Source: Rhodospirillales bacterium (GTDB lineage Bacteria; Pseudomonadota; Alphaproteobacteria; Acetobacterales; Acetobacteraceae). Taken from it: a stretch of 64,000 nucleotides of DNA. This document shows, one piece after another, positions 36,681 through 44,904 of the stretch. The position numbers and the translations under genes were made by a program. Each line of letters starts with the position of its first letter. Position 1 is the first letter of the stretch. The notes below the pieces were generated by a model. That model saw nothing but the letters and a program-made list of their open reading frames with translations. It was not told the DNA's origin and did no database searches. The stretch covers positions 21,638 to 85,637 of the forward strand of contig CANHKG010000001.1 in the NCBI GenBank assembly GCA_947460455.1, given 5' to 3'.

Positions 36681-37853
36681 ATGAGCCCAACCCACCCCCG
36701 CTGGCGCGTCGTCGGCGCCCTCGGCATCGCCCAGATCCTGGCCTGGGGCACGAGCTACTATCTCATCGCCGTGCTGGCGAAGCCGATCGACGACGACACC
36801 GGCTGGGGCCTCACCTGGATCGTCGGCGGCCTTTCGCTCGGCTTCCTCGTCTCCGGCCTCGCCTCCCCGCGCGTGGGCCGGCTGATCGACCGCTTCGGCG
36901 GCCGTCCCATCCTGGCCGCCAGCGCCGTCCTGCTCGCCATCGGCCTGGCGATCCTCGCCGCCGCCCCTAACATCCCGGTCTACATCCTGGGCTGGACCGT
37001 CCTGGGCCTGGCCATGGCCGCCGGGCTGTACGATCCCGCCTTCTCCGCCCTCGGCCGCATCTATGGCGAGAACGCGCGCTCCGCCATCACGCTCCTCACC
37101 CTCTATGGCGGCTTCGCCAGCACCGTCTGCTGGCCGCTCTCGGCCTTCATGGTGGAACGCATCGGCTGGCGCGGCGCCTGCTGGGCCTATGCCGCCATCG
37201 CGCTGCTCGTCATGCTGCCGCTCTACGTGTTCTTTTTGCCGAAGGAGACGGAAACGCCCCCCGCCAAGGCAGCCGCCCACGGCACCGCGCAGATCACCCC
37301 GCGCATGCGCCGCGCCTTCTGGCTGGTCGCCGCCAACTTCACCGGCGCCTCGGTGCTGATGACGGTGGTCTCCGTCCACATGCTCACTTTGCTCCAGGCC
37401 CGCGGCGTGGAACTCGCCGTCGCCGTCGCCCTCGGCGCGCTCATCGGCCCGGCCCAGGTCGGCGCCCGCATCATCGAAGCCTCGGTGGGCCGCAACTTCC
37501 ACCCGGTCTGGACCATGATCGCCTCCAACGTCCTGGCCGCCGCCGGGCTGGGCCTCATGTTCGGCGATCCCGCCCTGGCCGCGCTCGGCCTCATCCTCTA
37601 CGGCAGCGGCTCCGGCATCCGCTCCATCGCCCGCGGCACCCTCCCGCTCGCCATCTTCGGGCGCGACGGCTACCCCACCATGATGGGCCGCCTCGCCATG
37701 CCCAGCCTGCTCGCCCAGGCCGCCTCCCCCTCCCTCGGCGCCCTGCTGCTGCAGCATGGCGGGGCAGACGCCACGCTCTGGGTGCTCGCCGTCGGCGCCG
37801 GCCTCACCATCCTCGCTTCGCTGCCGCTTCTGGCCTTCCGCACCCCCGCCTGA
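36681..37853 (+). CDS. Major facilitator superfamily transporter
   Basis: 390 residues with twelve predicted membrane segments. The loop-2 MFS signature appears as VGRLIDRFGGRPIL, and a long cytosolic loop with Pro/Lys/Glu separates the halves (about 190-210). It ends shortly after the twelfth helix. Exporter versus importer and substrate cannot be decided. An AT-rich hairpin overlaps its ribosome binding site. Confidence 0.88.
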   Translation: MSPTHPRWRVVGALGIAQILAWGTSYYLIAVLAKPIDDDTGWGLTWIVGGLSLGFLVSGLASPRVGRLIDRFGGRPILAASAVLLAIGLAILAAAPNIPVYILGWTVLGLAMAAGLYDPAFSALGRIYGENARSAITLLTLYGGFASTVCWPLSAFMVERIGWRGACWAYAAIALLVMLPLYVFFLPKETETPPAKAAAHGTAQITPRMRRAFWLVAANFTGASVLMTVVSVHMLTLLQARGVELAVAVALGALIGPAQVGARIIEASVGRNFHPVWTMIASNVLAAAGLGLMFGDPALAALGLILYGSGSGIRSIARGTLPLAIFGRDGYPTMMGRLAMPSLLAQAASPSLGALLLQHGGADATLWVLAVGAGLTILASLPLLAFRTPA

Positions 37854-38011
37854 CCGCTTCTTCCATCAACCTGCTTGATCGCCGGCCGGTTTGCGCCTAT
37901 CGGCTCGCATGACCAACCATGCAGGGCTCCGGGGCGGGGAAACGATCCGCGCCGCACGGGTGTCCTGGTTGTTTTCGTCTTGGATGTTTTCCCGAGCCAG
38001 CCCGCTGGAGC

Positions 38012-39565
38012 ATGACCATTCTCCCTGAATTGCGCGCCCGCCCCGCCGAGGGCGAGGCCGATGCCTTGTGGTATCACCCCGGCTTCTGCCAGTTCCCCCT
38101 CCCGCAGCGCCCCGGCGCCGCGCAGCCCTGGTCGCATGAGCGCGGCGGCACCGCCGTCACGATCGAGCCCGGCAGCGAACGGGACCGTGTGCCAGGCGGC
38201 GCCATGCTCCGGCGCCTGCTGATGCATCTGTGCGATTCCGCCGTGCGGCTGGACCAGTCGCAGGTCTCGCTCGGCGAAAGTGCCGCCGCCCTGGCCGCCG
38301 CCATGCAGCCGCCGATCCCGGCCGAGCTGGTCCCGGCGCTGGAAGCCCAGGCCACCTCGCTGTTCGGCTGCCGCATCGTGGTCGCCACCGAAGGCGGCCC
38401 GGGTCTGTCGGTGCTGGATGCCCGCGGCCGTCCGCGCACCAGTTCCGATTGGCGCAACGTCGTGCGCCTCAACGCCCGCTTCCTCGACAACCTGCAGCGC
38501 GAAAAAGTGGCGCTGGACCGTGCCGCGGTTGCCGCCCTGCAGCGTTCGGCCATGGCGCTGGACATCTATGTCTGGCTCGCCGCCACCCTGCCGGCCCAGC
38601 CGGACCGTTCGATCGAAGCCGCCCCCTGGCCCGCCCTGCAAGCCCATTTCGGCGCGCCGGACCAGGACGCGGATGCCTTTCAGGCCGAATGTGCCACCGC
38701 GCTCGCCCTGCTGCGCCGCACCCTGCCGAACCTGGAAATCGACGAAGACGCCATCGGCGCCGGCTTCTCCGCCCGCGCCATGCCCGAACAGCCGCCGGCA
38801 CCGCCCGCCGCCCCGGCCCCCATTCAACAAGTGGCCCCGGCCCCTGTCGCCCCGGCGCCGGTAGCAGCCCCCCAACCCGCCCCCGTCGCCGCCCCGCCGC
38901 CGCGCCAGCCGGCCCCCGAGCCCGCGCGCGAACCGCGCCAGCCCGAAGCCCCCCGCGCCGAAGAGCCGCGCCCCGAACCCCGCTTTGAGGGCCGCCGCGA
39001 AGACCGCCGCTTCGAAGACCGCCGCCCGGAGCGCTTCCAGCAGGACCGTCCCCAACAGGACCGGCCGCCCCAAGACCGGCCGCCCCAGGATCGTCCCCAC
39101 CAGGATCGCCCCTACCAGGAACGCCAGGCCCAGGACGAACCCCGCCCCGACCAGTCCCGTTTCGACCGCGACCGTGATCGTGACAGGGACCGCGACCGCG
39201 CCCGCCCGGACACCGATCGCCAGACCGGCCCCGCCCGCCAGACCGTCAGCCTGCGCTCGCACCTCACCGGCCTCCAGCAGGTCGTCTGGCTGCACCGCGC
39301 CCAGGGCCGCGACAACGTGGTCATCGAGGTCACGCCCGGCACCCGCTACGACCCGGCCGTGATCACCGTCCTCACCCTGGAGCCCATCGTCCTCCAGGTC
39401 GCCGGCGGCCTGCACGCCCGCGATTTCGAGCGCGTCTCCAGCTGGGCCACCGCCAACCGCGACCTGATCGACGCCTTCTGGGAAGGCGAGATCGACAACA
39501 TCGAAGACATCCTCGCCCGCGTCCGCAAAGTCCCCGCCCAAGGCGTCGACCGCGGCCGCTTCTAA
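38012..39565 (+). CDS. RepA-like (plasmid initiator-type) protein with repeat linker and unknown C-terminal domain
   Basis: 517 residues from ATG 38012 (an in-frame ATG at 37919 exists; the site at 38012 has GGAG very close). Residues about 15-255 resemble the RepA replication initiators of alphaproteobacterial plasmids (COG5534/PF04796): HPGFCQFPLPQR, then a W...G..V.IEPG strand, VSLGES, SSDWRNVVRLNARFLDNL and the hallmark VALDRAAVAALQRSAMALD-IYVWLA. A Pro/Ala-rich stretch (258-310), QDRP-type pentapeptide repeats (343-372) and an Arg-Asp run (383-397) follow. A compact C-terminal domain (about 410-517) ends in RDLIDAFWEGEIDNIEDIL. The winged-helix similarity implies DNA binding; the mixed-charge linker suggests a disordered hub. 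The neighbours are chromosomal. Confidence 0.75.
   Translation: MTILPELRARPAEGEADALWYHPGFCQFPLPQRPGAAQPWSHERGGTAVTIEPGSERDRVPGGAMLRRLLMHLCDSAVRLDQSQVSLGESAAALAAAMQPPIPAELVPALEAQATSLFGCRIVVATEGGPGLSVLDARGRPRTSSDWRNVVRLNARFLDNLQREKVALDRAAVAALQRSAMALDIYVWLAATLPAQPDRSIEAAPWPALQAHFGAPDQDADAFQAECATALALLRRTLPNLEIDEDAIGAGFSARAMPEQPPAPPAAPAPIQQVAPAPVAPAPVAAPQPAPVAAPPPRQPAPEPAREPRQPEAPRAEEPRPEPRFEGRREDRRFEDRRPERFQQDRPQQDRPPQDRPPQDRPHQDRPYQERQAQDEPRPDQSRFDRDRDRDRDRDRARPDTDRQTGPARQTVSLRSHLTGLQQVVWLHRAQGRDNVVIEVTPGTRYDPAVITVLTLEPIVLQVAGGLHARDFERVSSWATANRDLIDAFWEGEIDNIEDILARVRKVPAQGVDRGRF
39038..39127 (+). repeat. Tandem 15-bp repeat coding for QDRPx units
   Basis: Six adjoining five-codon units read QQDRP, QQDRP, PQDRP, PQDRP, HQDRP, YQERQ in the RepA-like gene; a second low-complexity run of alternating Arg-Asp codons lies at 39158-39202. 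In-frame copy-number change would lengthen or shorten the linker without disrupting the protein. Confidence 0.85.
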
Positions 39566-39587
39566 CCACCACGAAGGTACGTCACCA

Positions 39588-39779
39588 AAGCAAGCAAGCG
39601 GCCACAGAGACACAGAGGCACAGAGAAGCAAGCCAAGGGAGAAGCAAACCCCCTCTCCCACCTCATATGGCGCCGAGTAGGGCGGAACGCGAAGCGGTTC
39701 CGCCATCTACCTTGCTTCCTCCTCCCTTGCCTTGCTCCTCCGTGTCTCTGTGCCTCTGTGGCCACTTTCTTTCTTGCTT
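39588..39779. repeat. 190-bp cruciform of CACAGAG-rich arms
   Basis: Left arm 39588-39649 and right arm 39711-39779 are imperfect inverted repeats of about 60 nt, built of CCACAGAG, CACAGAG and GAAGCAAG blocks. The centre is another perfect hairpin, GGCGGAAC (39681-39688) with GTTCCGCC (39697-39704). The CACAGAGACACAGAGG type of sequence recurs in many environmental bacterial genomes as a dispersed repeat. It fills most of the 300-nt space after the RepA-like gene, which otherwise has no gene. Confidence 0.75.
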
Positions 39780-39868
39780 CCTCCACTTGCTTCTCTCCCC
39801 CCGCCCACCCAAAAAACATTCCCACCAACCCCTTGCGTCGCCCTAACAGGTTAGTTATATAACTAACC

Positions 39869-40548
39869 ATGTTCCAGCTCTCCCTCCTCCTCACCGGCCT
39901 GATCCAGGGCCTGCGCCGCGTCATCACGCGCGCAGCCCCTGTCGTCAGCGCGCTCGCACGCCCGATCTGGGCCGGGCCCGAGCTGCGCTGGATCATCGCC
40001 CCCCACGGTGATTTCCCCCTCCTCCCCGGCCCGTCTGGACCCTCCTCTGGCTCCGCCTCCACCGCCTGAACAACCGCCTCGCCCGCCTCTACGAACGCTG
40101 GCAAACCAACACCCTCCCCACCCCCCGCAAACCCACCCAACGCCCGAAAACCCTCCGCCCCACGCCGCCCCAGATCCCCGAACTCCCCGCCCCCGGCATG
40201 CCCCTGGTCGACGCCCCCACCCGCCTCCCCCAAGGCCGCGGCTGGATCACCCGCCGCATCCCGGAAGCCGGCCCCAGCGCCGGCGCGCTTCACGACCTCC
40301 TCCAGCAGCCTCACACCCAGGATTTCGTGCAAGCCGCCCCCCAGGCCGCCCGCCTGCTGCGCCCGCTCTGCCATGCCCTCGGCATCGACCAACCGGCCTG
40401 GCTGAAACGCCCCCCGCGCCCGCGTCCCCCGCGCAAGCCGCGCGCCCCCCGCCCGCGCCGCCCCTCGTTCAACGACCCCGACCTGCACTTCCGCCCCTAC
40501 GAGGTCCAGGCCGCGCGCTACTTCCGCAAAAAATACGGCCCCGACTGA
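39869..40548 (+). pseudogene. Frameshifted gene for an Arg/Pro-rich protein of unknown function
   Basis: The frame starting at ATG 39869 ([19 protein letters not shown], probably a membrane-proximal helix) stops at 40069. From about 40015 a second frame continues without its own early start: [20 protein letters not shown], then proline-rich sequence, [18 protein letters not shown] and a basic tail ([16 protein letters not shown]), ending in [10 protein letters not shown] at 40548. The two parts fit one protein of about 225 residues if one base was lost in the C-rich stretch near 40010-40060. It could be a real mutation, a sequencing error in a GC run, or two separate genes (the second from ATG 40198). 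Confidence 0.5.
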
Positions 40549-40592
40549 CCGGGCAAACCCACACCCAAATCATTAAGGAATCAAAACAAAAA

Positions 40593-40661
40593 TCCCACCG
40601 CCCCCCACCTCATGCCTCGGTTTCCCGGAACGGCGTTGATCTCCAAGCCCTTCCGGTGGGA
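40593..40661 (+). other. Inverted repeat in the cysS leader
   Basis: TCCCACCG (40593-40600) pairs with CGGTGGGA (40654-40661) across 53 nt; GGGAC/GTCCC just after offers a competing stem. The arms lie 34-100 nt before the cysS ATG. A structured leader is possible, but no known regulatory RNA class is recognised. Confidence 0.3.
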
Positions 40662-40694
40662 CAACCCCCGTCCCAACACAGCGAACCCCGCCCC

Positions 40695-42032
40695 ATGCCC
40701 GAGATGCGCCTGCACAATTTCCTCACCAAGCGCCGCGAAGCGCTGGTGCCGCTCGATGCCGGGCATGTGCGCGTCTATTGCTGCGGCCCGACCGTCTACG
40801 ACCTCGCCCATATCGGCAACGCCCGCCCCGCCGTCATCTACGACGTGCTGGTCCGCCTGCTGCGCCGCCTCTTCCCCCGCGTCACCTATGTCCGCAACGT
40901 CACGGACATCGACGACAAGATCAACAACCGCGCCCGCGAAGCCGGCGTCCCCATAAGCGAAATCACCGAACAAACGCTGAAGGACTACCGCCAGGACATC
41001 GCCGCGCTGGGCAACTTCCCGCCCGACCACGAGCCCCGCGCGACGGAAACCATCGCCGAGATCATCGCCATTATCGAGCGCCTGATCACCTCCGGCCACG
41101 CCTACGAAGCCGACGGCCACGTCCTCTTCGCCGTCCCCAGCTTCCCCGACTACGGCAAGTTCTCCGGCCGCAGCCCCGATGAACTCCTCGCCGGCGCCCG
41201 CGTCGATGTCGCCCCCTACAAGCGCGACGCCGGGGACTTCGTGCTCTGGAAGCCCAGCACCGACGATCTCCCCGGCTGGACCTCCCCCTGGGGCCGCGGC
41301 CGGCCTGGCTGGCACATCGAATGCTCCGCCATGTCCTGGAAGCACCTCGGCGAAAGCTTCGACATCCACGGCGGCGGCACCGACCTGATCTTCCCGCACC
41401 ACGAAAACGAGATCGCCCAGTCCCTCTGCGCCTTCCCCGGCAGCCGCTTCGCCCGCATGTGGGTCCATAACGGCATGCTCGTCATCAACGGCGAGAAGAT
41501 GAGCAAGAGCCTGGGCAACTTCGTCACCATCCGTGACGTGCTGGCCAAAGCCCCCGCCGAAGCCGCCCGCCTGCTGCTGCTCAAAACCCACTACCGCAGC
41601 CTGCTGGACTTCTCCGATACCGCCCTGGCCGAAGCCCGCAAGGAACTCGACCGCTTCTACCGCGCCCTCGAACGCACCCCCGCCGAAGCCTCGCCCGACC
41701 TCCCCGAACCCATCCTCGCCGCCCTCACCGACGACCTGAACACCCCCTTGGCCATCGCCGAGATGCACGCCCTCGCCGACCGCGCGATGGCCGGCGACCA
41801 GCAAGCCGCTGCCGACCTCCGCGCCGCCGGCGACATCCTCGGCCTGCTGCAGGTCAAGAACTGGTTCCAGGGCGAAGGCGACAACTCCGCCATCGACGCC
41901 GCCATCGCCGACCGCATCGCCGCCCGCAAGGCGAAAGACTTCGCGAAAGCCGACGCCATCCGAAAGGACCTCGAAGCCCAGGGCATCATGCTGGAGGACA
42001 GCCCCCAAGGCACCATCTGGCGCCGCCGATGA
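40695..42032 (+). CDS. cysS: Cysteinyl-tRNA synthetase
   Basis: 445 residues, class I. The HIGH motif appears as [10 protein letters not shown] (H39), KMSKS is at 268-272, and the zinc ligands are C30, C210, H235 and E239-region (CCGPT, HIECSAM, FPHHENE). A complete helical anticodon-binding tail follows. ATG 40695 is supported by the start [15 protein letters not shown]; the long upstream open frame is not coding. Its stop overlaps the start of the methyltransferase gene (ATGA). Confidence 0.97.
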   Translation: MPEMRLHNFLTKRREALVPLDAGHVRVYCCGPTVYDLAHIGNARPAVIYDVLVRLLRRLFPRVTYVRNVTDIDDKINNRAREAGVPISEITEQTLKDYRQDIAALGNFPPDHEPRATETIAEIIAIIERLITSGHAYEADGHVLFAVPSFPDYGKFSGRSPDELLAGARVDVAPYKRDAGDFVLWKPSTDDLPGWTSPWGRGRPGWHIECSAMSWKHLGESFDIHGGGTDLIFPHHENEIAQSLCAFPGSRFARMWVHNGMLVINGEKMSKSLGNFVTIRDVLAKAPAEAARLLLLKTHYRSLLDFSDTALAEARKELDRFYRALERTPAEASPDLPEPILAALTDDLNTPLAIAEMHALADRAMAGDQQAAADLRAAGDILGLLQVKNWFQGEGDNSAIDAAIADRIAARKAKDFAKADAIRKDLEAQGIMLEDSPQGTIWRRR

Positions 42033-42817
42033 CGGGAAGGGATGGTGGCGCTGACCTGGAGCCGATTGGCAACACCCCGGTCGTCATCCTCGTCCGCCCG
42101 CAACTGGCCGACAACATCGGCGCCGTCGCGAGAGCCATGGGCAATGGCGGCCTGTTCCACCTCCGCCTCGTCGCCCCCCGCGACGGCTGGCCCCAACCCG
42201 CCGCCTGGCGCAACGCCTCCGGCGCCGATCGCATCCTCGACGAGCTCACCCTGCACGACACGGTCGCCGACGCGGTCGCGGATCTCCACCACGTCTTCGC
42301 CACCTGCCCCCGCCCCCGCCACATCATCAAGCCCGTCCTCACCGCCCGGGGTGCCGCCACCGAACTCCGCAGCATCACCGCCCGCGGCCTGAAAACCGGC
42401 CTCCTCTTCGGCCCCGAACGCGCCGGCCTGGACAACGACGACATGGCCTGCTGCGACGCCCTGATCCGCTACCCCCTCAACCCCGGCTTCATGAGCCTCA
42501 ACCTCGCCCAGGCGGTGATGGTGATGGCCTATGAATGGTGGACCGCCACCGACGAAACCATGCCGCGCACGCTGATGACCAACGAGACCGGCATCGCCAA
42601 CAAGGCGGAGCTGGAGAACTTCCTGTTCCACCTCGTCGACCAGCTCGATGCCAGCGGCTTCCTCAAGAACCAGCAGAAGCGCCCCGGCATGGTCCGCAAC
42701 ATCCGCCACTTCTTCCAGCGCGGCGAAGTCACCCAGCAGGAACTGCGCACCCTGCATGGCATCGTCACCGAACTCGCCCTCGGCCGCCGCCTGCGTGGTA
42801 GGCTCGAAAAAGACTGA
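42029..42817 (+). CDS. TrmJ-family tRNA 2'-O-methyltransferase
   Basis: 262 residues of the SPOUT class. [20 protein letters not shown] is motif 1, [16 protein letters not shown] motif 2, and [20 protein letters not shown] motif 3 with the trefoil-knot SAM site. A C-terminal helical extension ([19 protein letters not shown]) is typical of TrmJ, which methylates position 32 of tRNA. It overlaps cysS by four bases, so translation is coupled to a tRNA synthetase. Confidence 0.9.
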   Translation: MTGRDGGADLEPIGNTPVVILVRPQLADNIGAVARAMGNGGLFHLRLVAPRDGWPQPAAWRNASGADRILDELTLHDTVADAVADLHHVFATCPRPRHIIKPVLTARGAATELRSITARGLKTGLLFGPERAGLDNDDMACCDALIRYPLNPGFMSLNLAQAVMVMAYEWWTATDETMPRTLMTNETGIANKAELENFLFHLVDQLDASGFLKNQQKRPGMVRNIRHFFQRGEVTQQELRTLHGIVTELALGRRLRGRLEKD

Positions 42818-42832
42818 ACGGGAGGAGTCGCC

Positions 42833-43633
42833 ATGCTGCGCCTCGACAACAAGATCGCCTTCATCTCCGGCATGGGCTCGGTCGGCGAGGGCTGGGGCAA
42901 CGGCCGCGCCACCGCCGTGGTCATGGCCCGCCAGGGCGCCACCATCTTCGGCACCGACATCAACCCCGCCGCCGCCGAAGCCACCGTCGCCACCATCCGC
43001 GCCGAAGGCGGCCAGGCCCACGCCGTCCGCTGCGACATGACCGACAGCGAGGACGTGAAGGCGGCGGTGGAAGCCTGCATGACCCGCCACGGCCGCATCG
43101 ACATCCTCGTGAACAATGTGGGCGGCAGCGCCCCCGGCGACCCCGTGAGCATGCTGGAGGAAGTCTGGCACGCCCAGATGGACCTCAACCTCAAGTCCGT
43201 CTTCCTCGCCTGCAAGCACGTCCTGCCGATCATGCAGGCGCAAGCGAAGGGCGCCATCGTCAACATCGCCTCCGTCGCCGGCGTGCGCGACCAGCCCGGC
43301 CGCCAATACATCGCCTACGCCGCCAGCAAGGCAGGCGTGATCCGCATGAGCAAGGCCATCGCCATCGACAACGCCCGCAAGGGCATCCGCTGCAACACCG
43401 TCGTCCCCGGCCTGATGAACACCCCCCTGGTCAGCGAACGCCTCGCCCGCCAGATCGGCGGCAACGACGCTGAAAAACTCATCGCCGAACGCAACGCCCG
43501 CGTCCCCATCGGCCAGATGGGCGATGGCTGGGACGTCGCCCACGCCGTGCTGTTCCTGGCCAGCGAGGAAGCCAAGCACATCACCGCCACCGAGATCGTG
43601 GTGGATGGCGGCCTGACGGCAACCCGCCCCTAG
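42833..43633 (+). CDS. Short-chain dehydrogenase/reductase
   Basis: 266 residues. The cofactor motif is SGMGSVGEGWGNGRATA, longer than the usual TGxxxGxG by a few residues; NNVGG, S-serine in NIASVAG, and YAASK complete the catalytic set. GGAGGAG lies at good distance before ATG 42833. The acidic residue after strand 2 (GTDIN) favours NAD. Substrate unknown. Its stop overlaps the stop of the convergent metallopeptidase gene. Confidence 0.9.
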   Translation: MLRLDNKIAFISGMGSVGEGWGNGRATAVVMARQGATIFGTDINPAAAEATVATIRAEGGQAHAVRCDMTDSEDVKAAVEACMTRHGRIDILVNNVGGSAPGDPVSMLEEVWHAQMDLNLKSVFLACKHVLPIMQAQAKGAIVNIASVAGVRDQPGRQYIAYAASKAGVIRMSKAIAIDNARKGIRCNTVVPGLMNTPLVSERLARQIGGNDAEKLIAERNARVPIGQMGDGWDVAHAVLFLASEEAKHITATEIVVDGGLTATRP

Positions 43634-44052
43634 CCGCCCATCTCCTGCTCCAGCGCCTCGATCTCGGCATCGGAAAACCCGAAATGGTGCGCCACCTCGT
43701 GCACCACCACATTCTGCACCAGCCGGCCGAGATCCTCGCCCAGTTCGATCCACTCGAACAGGATCGCCTGCCGGTACAGCACGATCCGGTCCGGCAGGCG
43801 GGCCACGTCGCTCATGCTGCGCTCGCCGAGCGGCACGCCCTGGTACAGCCCGGTCAGCTCCCAGGCGCTCTCAATGCCCATCTCGTCGAGAATCTCGTCC
43901 TCGGCGAGATCCTCCACGCTGATGCCGAGATTGGCGATGTGCCGCCGCAGCCGTTCGGGAATGGCGGCGAGGGCACGCTCGGCCAGATCGGCGATCGCCT
44001 CCGCATCCGGCGGCGTTGTGAAGGGCGGGGCAGGGGGCGCATGCTGGGTCAT
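43630..44052 (-). CDS. Metallopeptidase family protein (zincin-like, PF06262 type)
   Basis: 140 residues. [14 protein letters not shown] is the HExxH zinc-binding motif with a following histidine, and [17 protein letters not shown] is the family's conserved preceding strand. Members are small predicted metal-dependent peptidases of unknown target. Divergent from the phhB gene 46 nt away. Confidence 0.85.
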   Translation of the reverse strand: MTQHAPPAPPFTTPPDAEAIADLAERALAAIPERLRRHIANLGISVEDLAEDEILDEMGIESAWELTGLYQGVPLGERSMSDVARLPDRIVLYRQAILFEWIELGEDLGRLVQNVVVHEVAHHFGFSDAEIEALEQEMGG

Positions 44053-44098
44053 CGCCGCACCACCGCACGCCGGTGCGGCACGGGTCAAGGAGAGACGC

Positions 44099-44383
44099 AT
44101 GATCGCGAAGCTGACAGACACCGAAAGGGCCACCCTGCCCACCGCGTTGCCCCAGTGGCGCATGGTCCCGGGCCGCGACGCGATCCAGCGCGACTTTGCC
44201 TTCCGCGATTTCGTGGAGGCCTGGGGCTTCATGGCCCGCGTCGCCCTGCTGGCCGAAAAGCAGGACCACCACCCGGAATGGAGCAACGTGTGGAACCGCG
44301 TCTCCATCACGCTCGCCACCCACGACGCCGGCGGCCTCTCGGCGCGTGACATCAAGCTGGCGCAGGCGATCGATACACTTTGA
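44099..44383 (+). CDS. phhB: Pterin-4a-carbinolamine dehydratase
   Basis: 94 residues, usual family length. The active site motif [12 protein letters not shown] (57-68) has the catalytic histidines, and [19 protein letters not shown] is the conserved helix. It recycles tetrahydrobiopterin-type cofactor after aromatic hydroxylation, although no phenylalanine hydroxylase is in the window. AAGGAG precedes the ATG; the stop overlaps the TTG start of the next gene. Confidence 0.92.
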   Translation: MIAKLTDTERATLPTALPQWRMVPGRDAIQRDFAFRDFVEAWGFMARVALLAEKQDHHPEWSNVWNRVSITLATHDAGGLSARDIKLAQAIDTL

Positions 44384-44850
44384 GCGACCTCACCTTCCCC
44401 GAACGCACCGACGCCGTCCGCCGCGCCACCGCCCGGTTCTGCCTGCAGATGGGCTGGGCCCCGGTGCATGAGATGACGCTGCCGAATGGCCGGCGGGCGG
44501 ACATCATGGCGCTCCGCCCCGATGGCGGCTTCGTGTGCATCGAGGTGAAGTCCGGCCTGCGCGATTTCCAGACCGACGTGAAATGGCCGGAATACCGTGA
44601 ATTCTGCGACGCCCTGTTCTTCGCCGTCGACGCCGATTTCCCCCACGGCCTGATCCCCACGGAAACCGGCCTGATCGTGGTGGAGTCCCGCGAGGCCGCC
44701 CTGATCCGGGAGGCCCCCGCCCACCCTCTGGCGCCCGCCCGCCGCCGTGCCCTGATGCAGCGCTTCGCGGTGCTGGCGGCAATGCGCCTGGCCATCGCCG
44801 AAGACCCCGCTGCACTCGCGGAGCTGCGGGGTGCCTTGCGGGTGGAGTAG
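44380..44850 (+). CDS. mmcB: MmcB family DNA repair protein
   Basis: 156 residues from TTG 44380, coupled to the phhB stop (TTGA). The PD-(D/E)XK nuclease core is visible: RRADIMAL with the aspartate, then [18 protein letters not shown] with the ExK pair. MmcB of Caulobacter is a LexA-controlled protein of DNA damage repair. I see no clear LexA box upstream, as expected if it is transcribed with phhB. Confidence 0.85.
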   Translation: MSDLTFPERTDAVRRATARFCLQMGWAPVHEMTLPNGRRADIMALRPDGGFVCIEVKSGLRDFQTDVKWPEYREFCDALFFAVDADFPHGLIPTETGLIVVESREAALIREAPAHPLAPARRRALMQRFAVLAAMRLAIAEDPAALAELRGALRVE

Positions 44851-44904
44851 CTTGAAGCGGCCGGCAGAACGGCCGATGCTCGTCCCAAAGCCCGGGAGCG
44901 AGAC

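Noticed and set aside
37854..38011. Two TGGnTGTTTTC-like repeats upstream of the RepA-like gene as possible iterons
   Set aside because: Only two imperfect 13-nt copies; plasmid iteron arrays have several regular units. Not enough to propose an origin.
39038..39127. 15-bp tandem repeats as a CRISPR-like array
   Set aside because: The units are in-frame, directly adjoining and lack spacers; they code for QDRP peptides.
38012..39565. The window being a plasmid or chromid because of the RepA-like gene
   Set aside because: Single-copy core genes (mreBCD, mrdA, rodA, miaB, ybeY, cysS, trxB) surround it and no partition genes are present.
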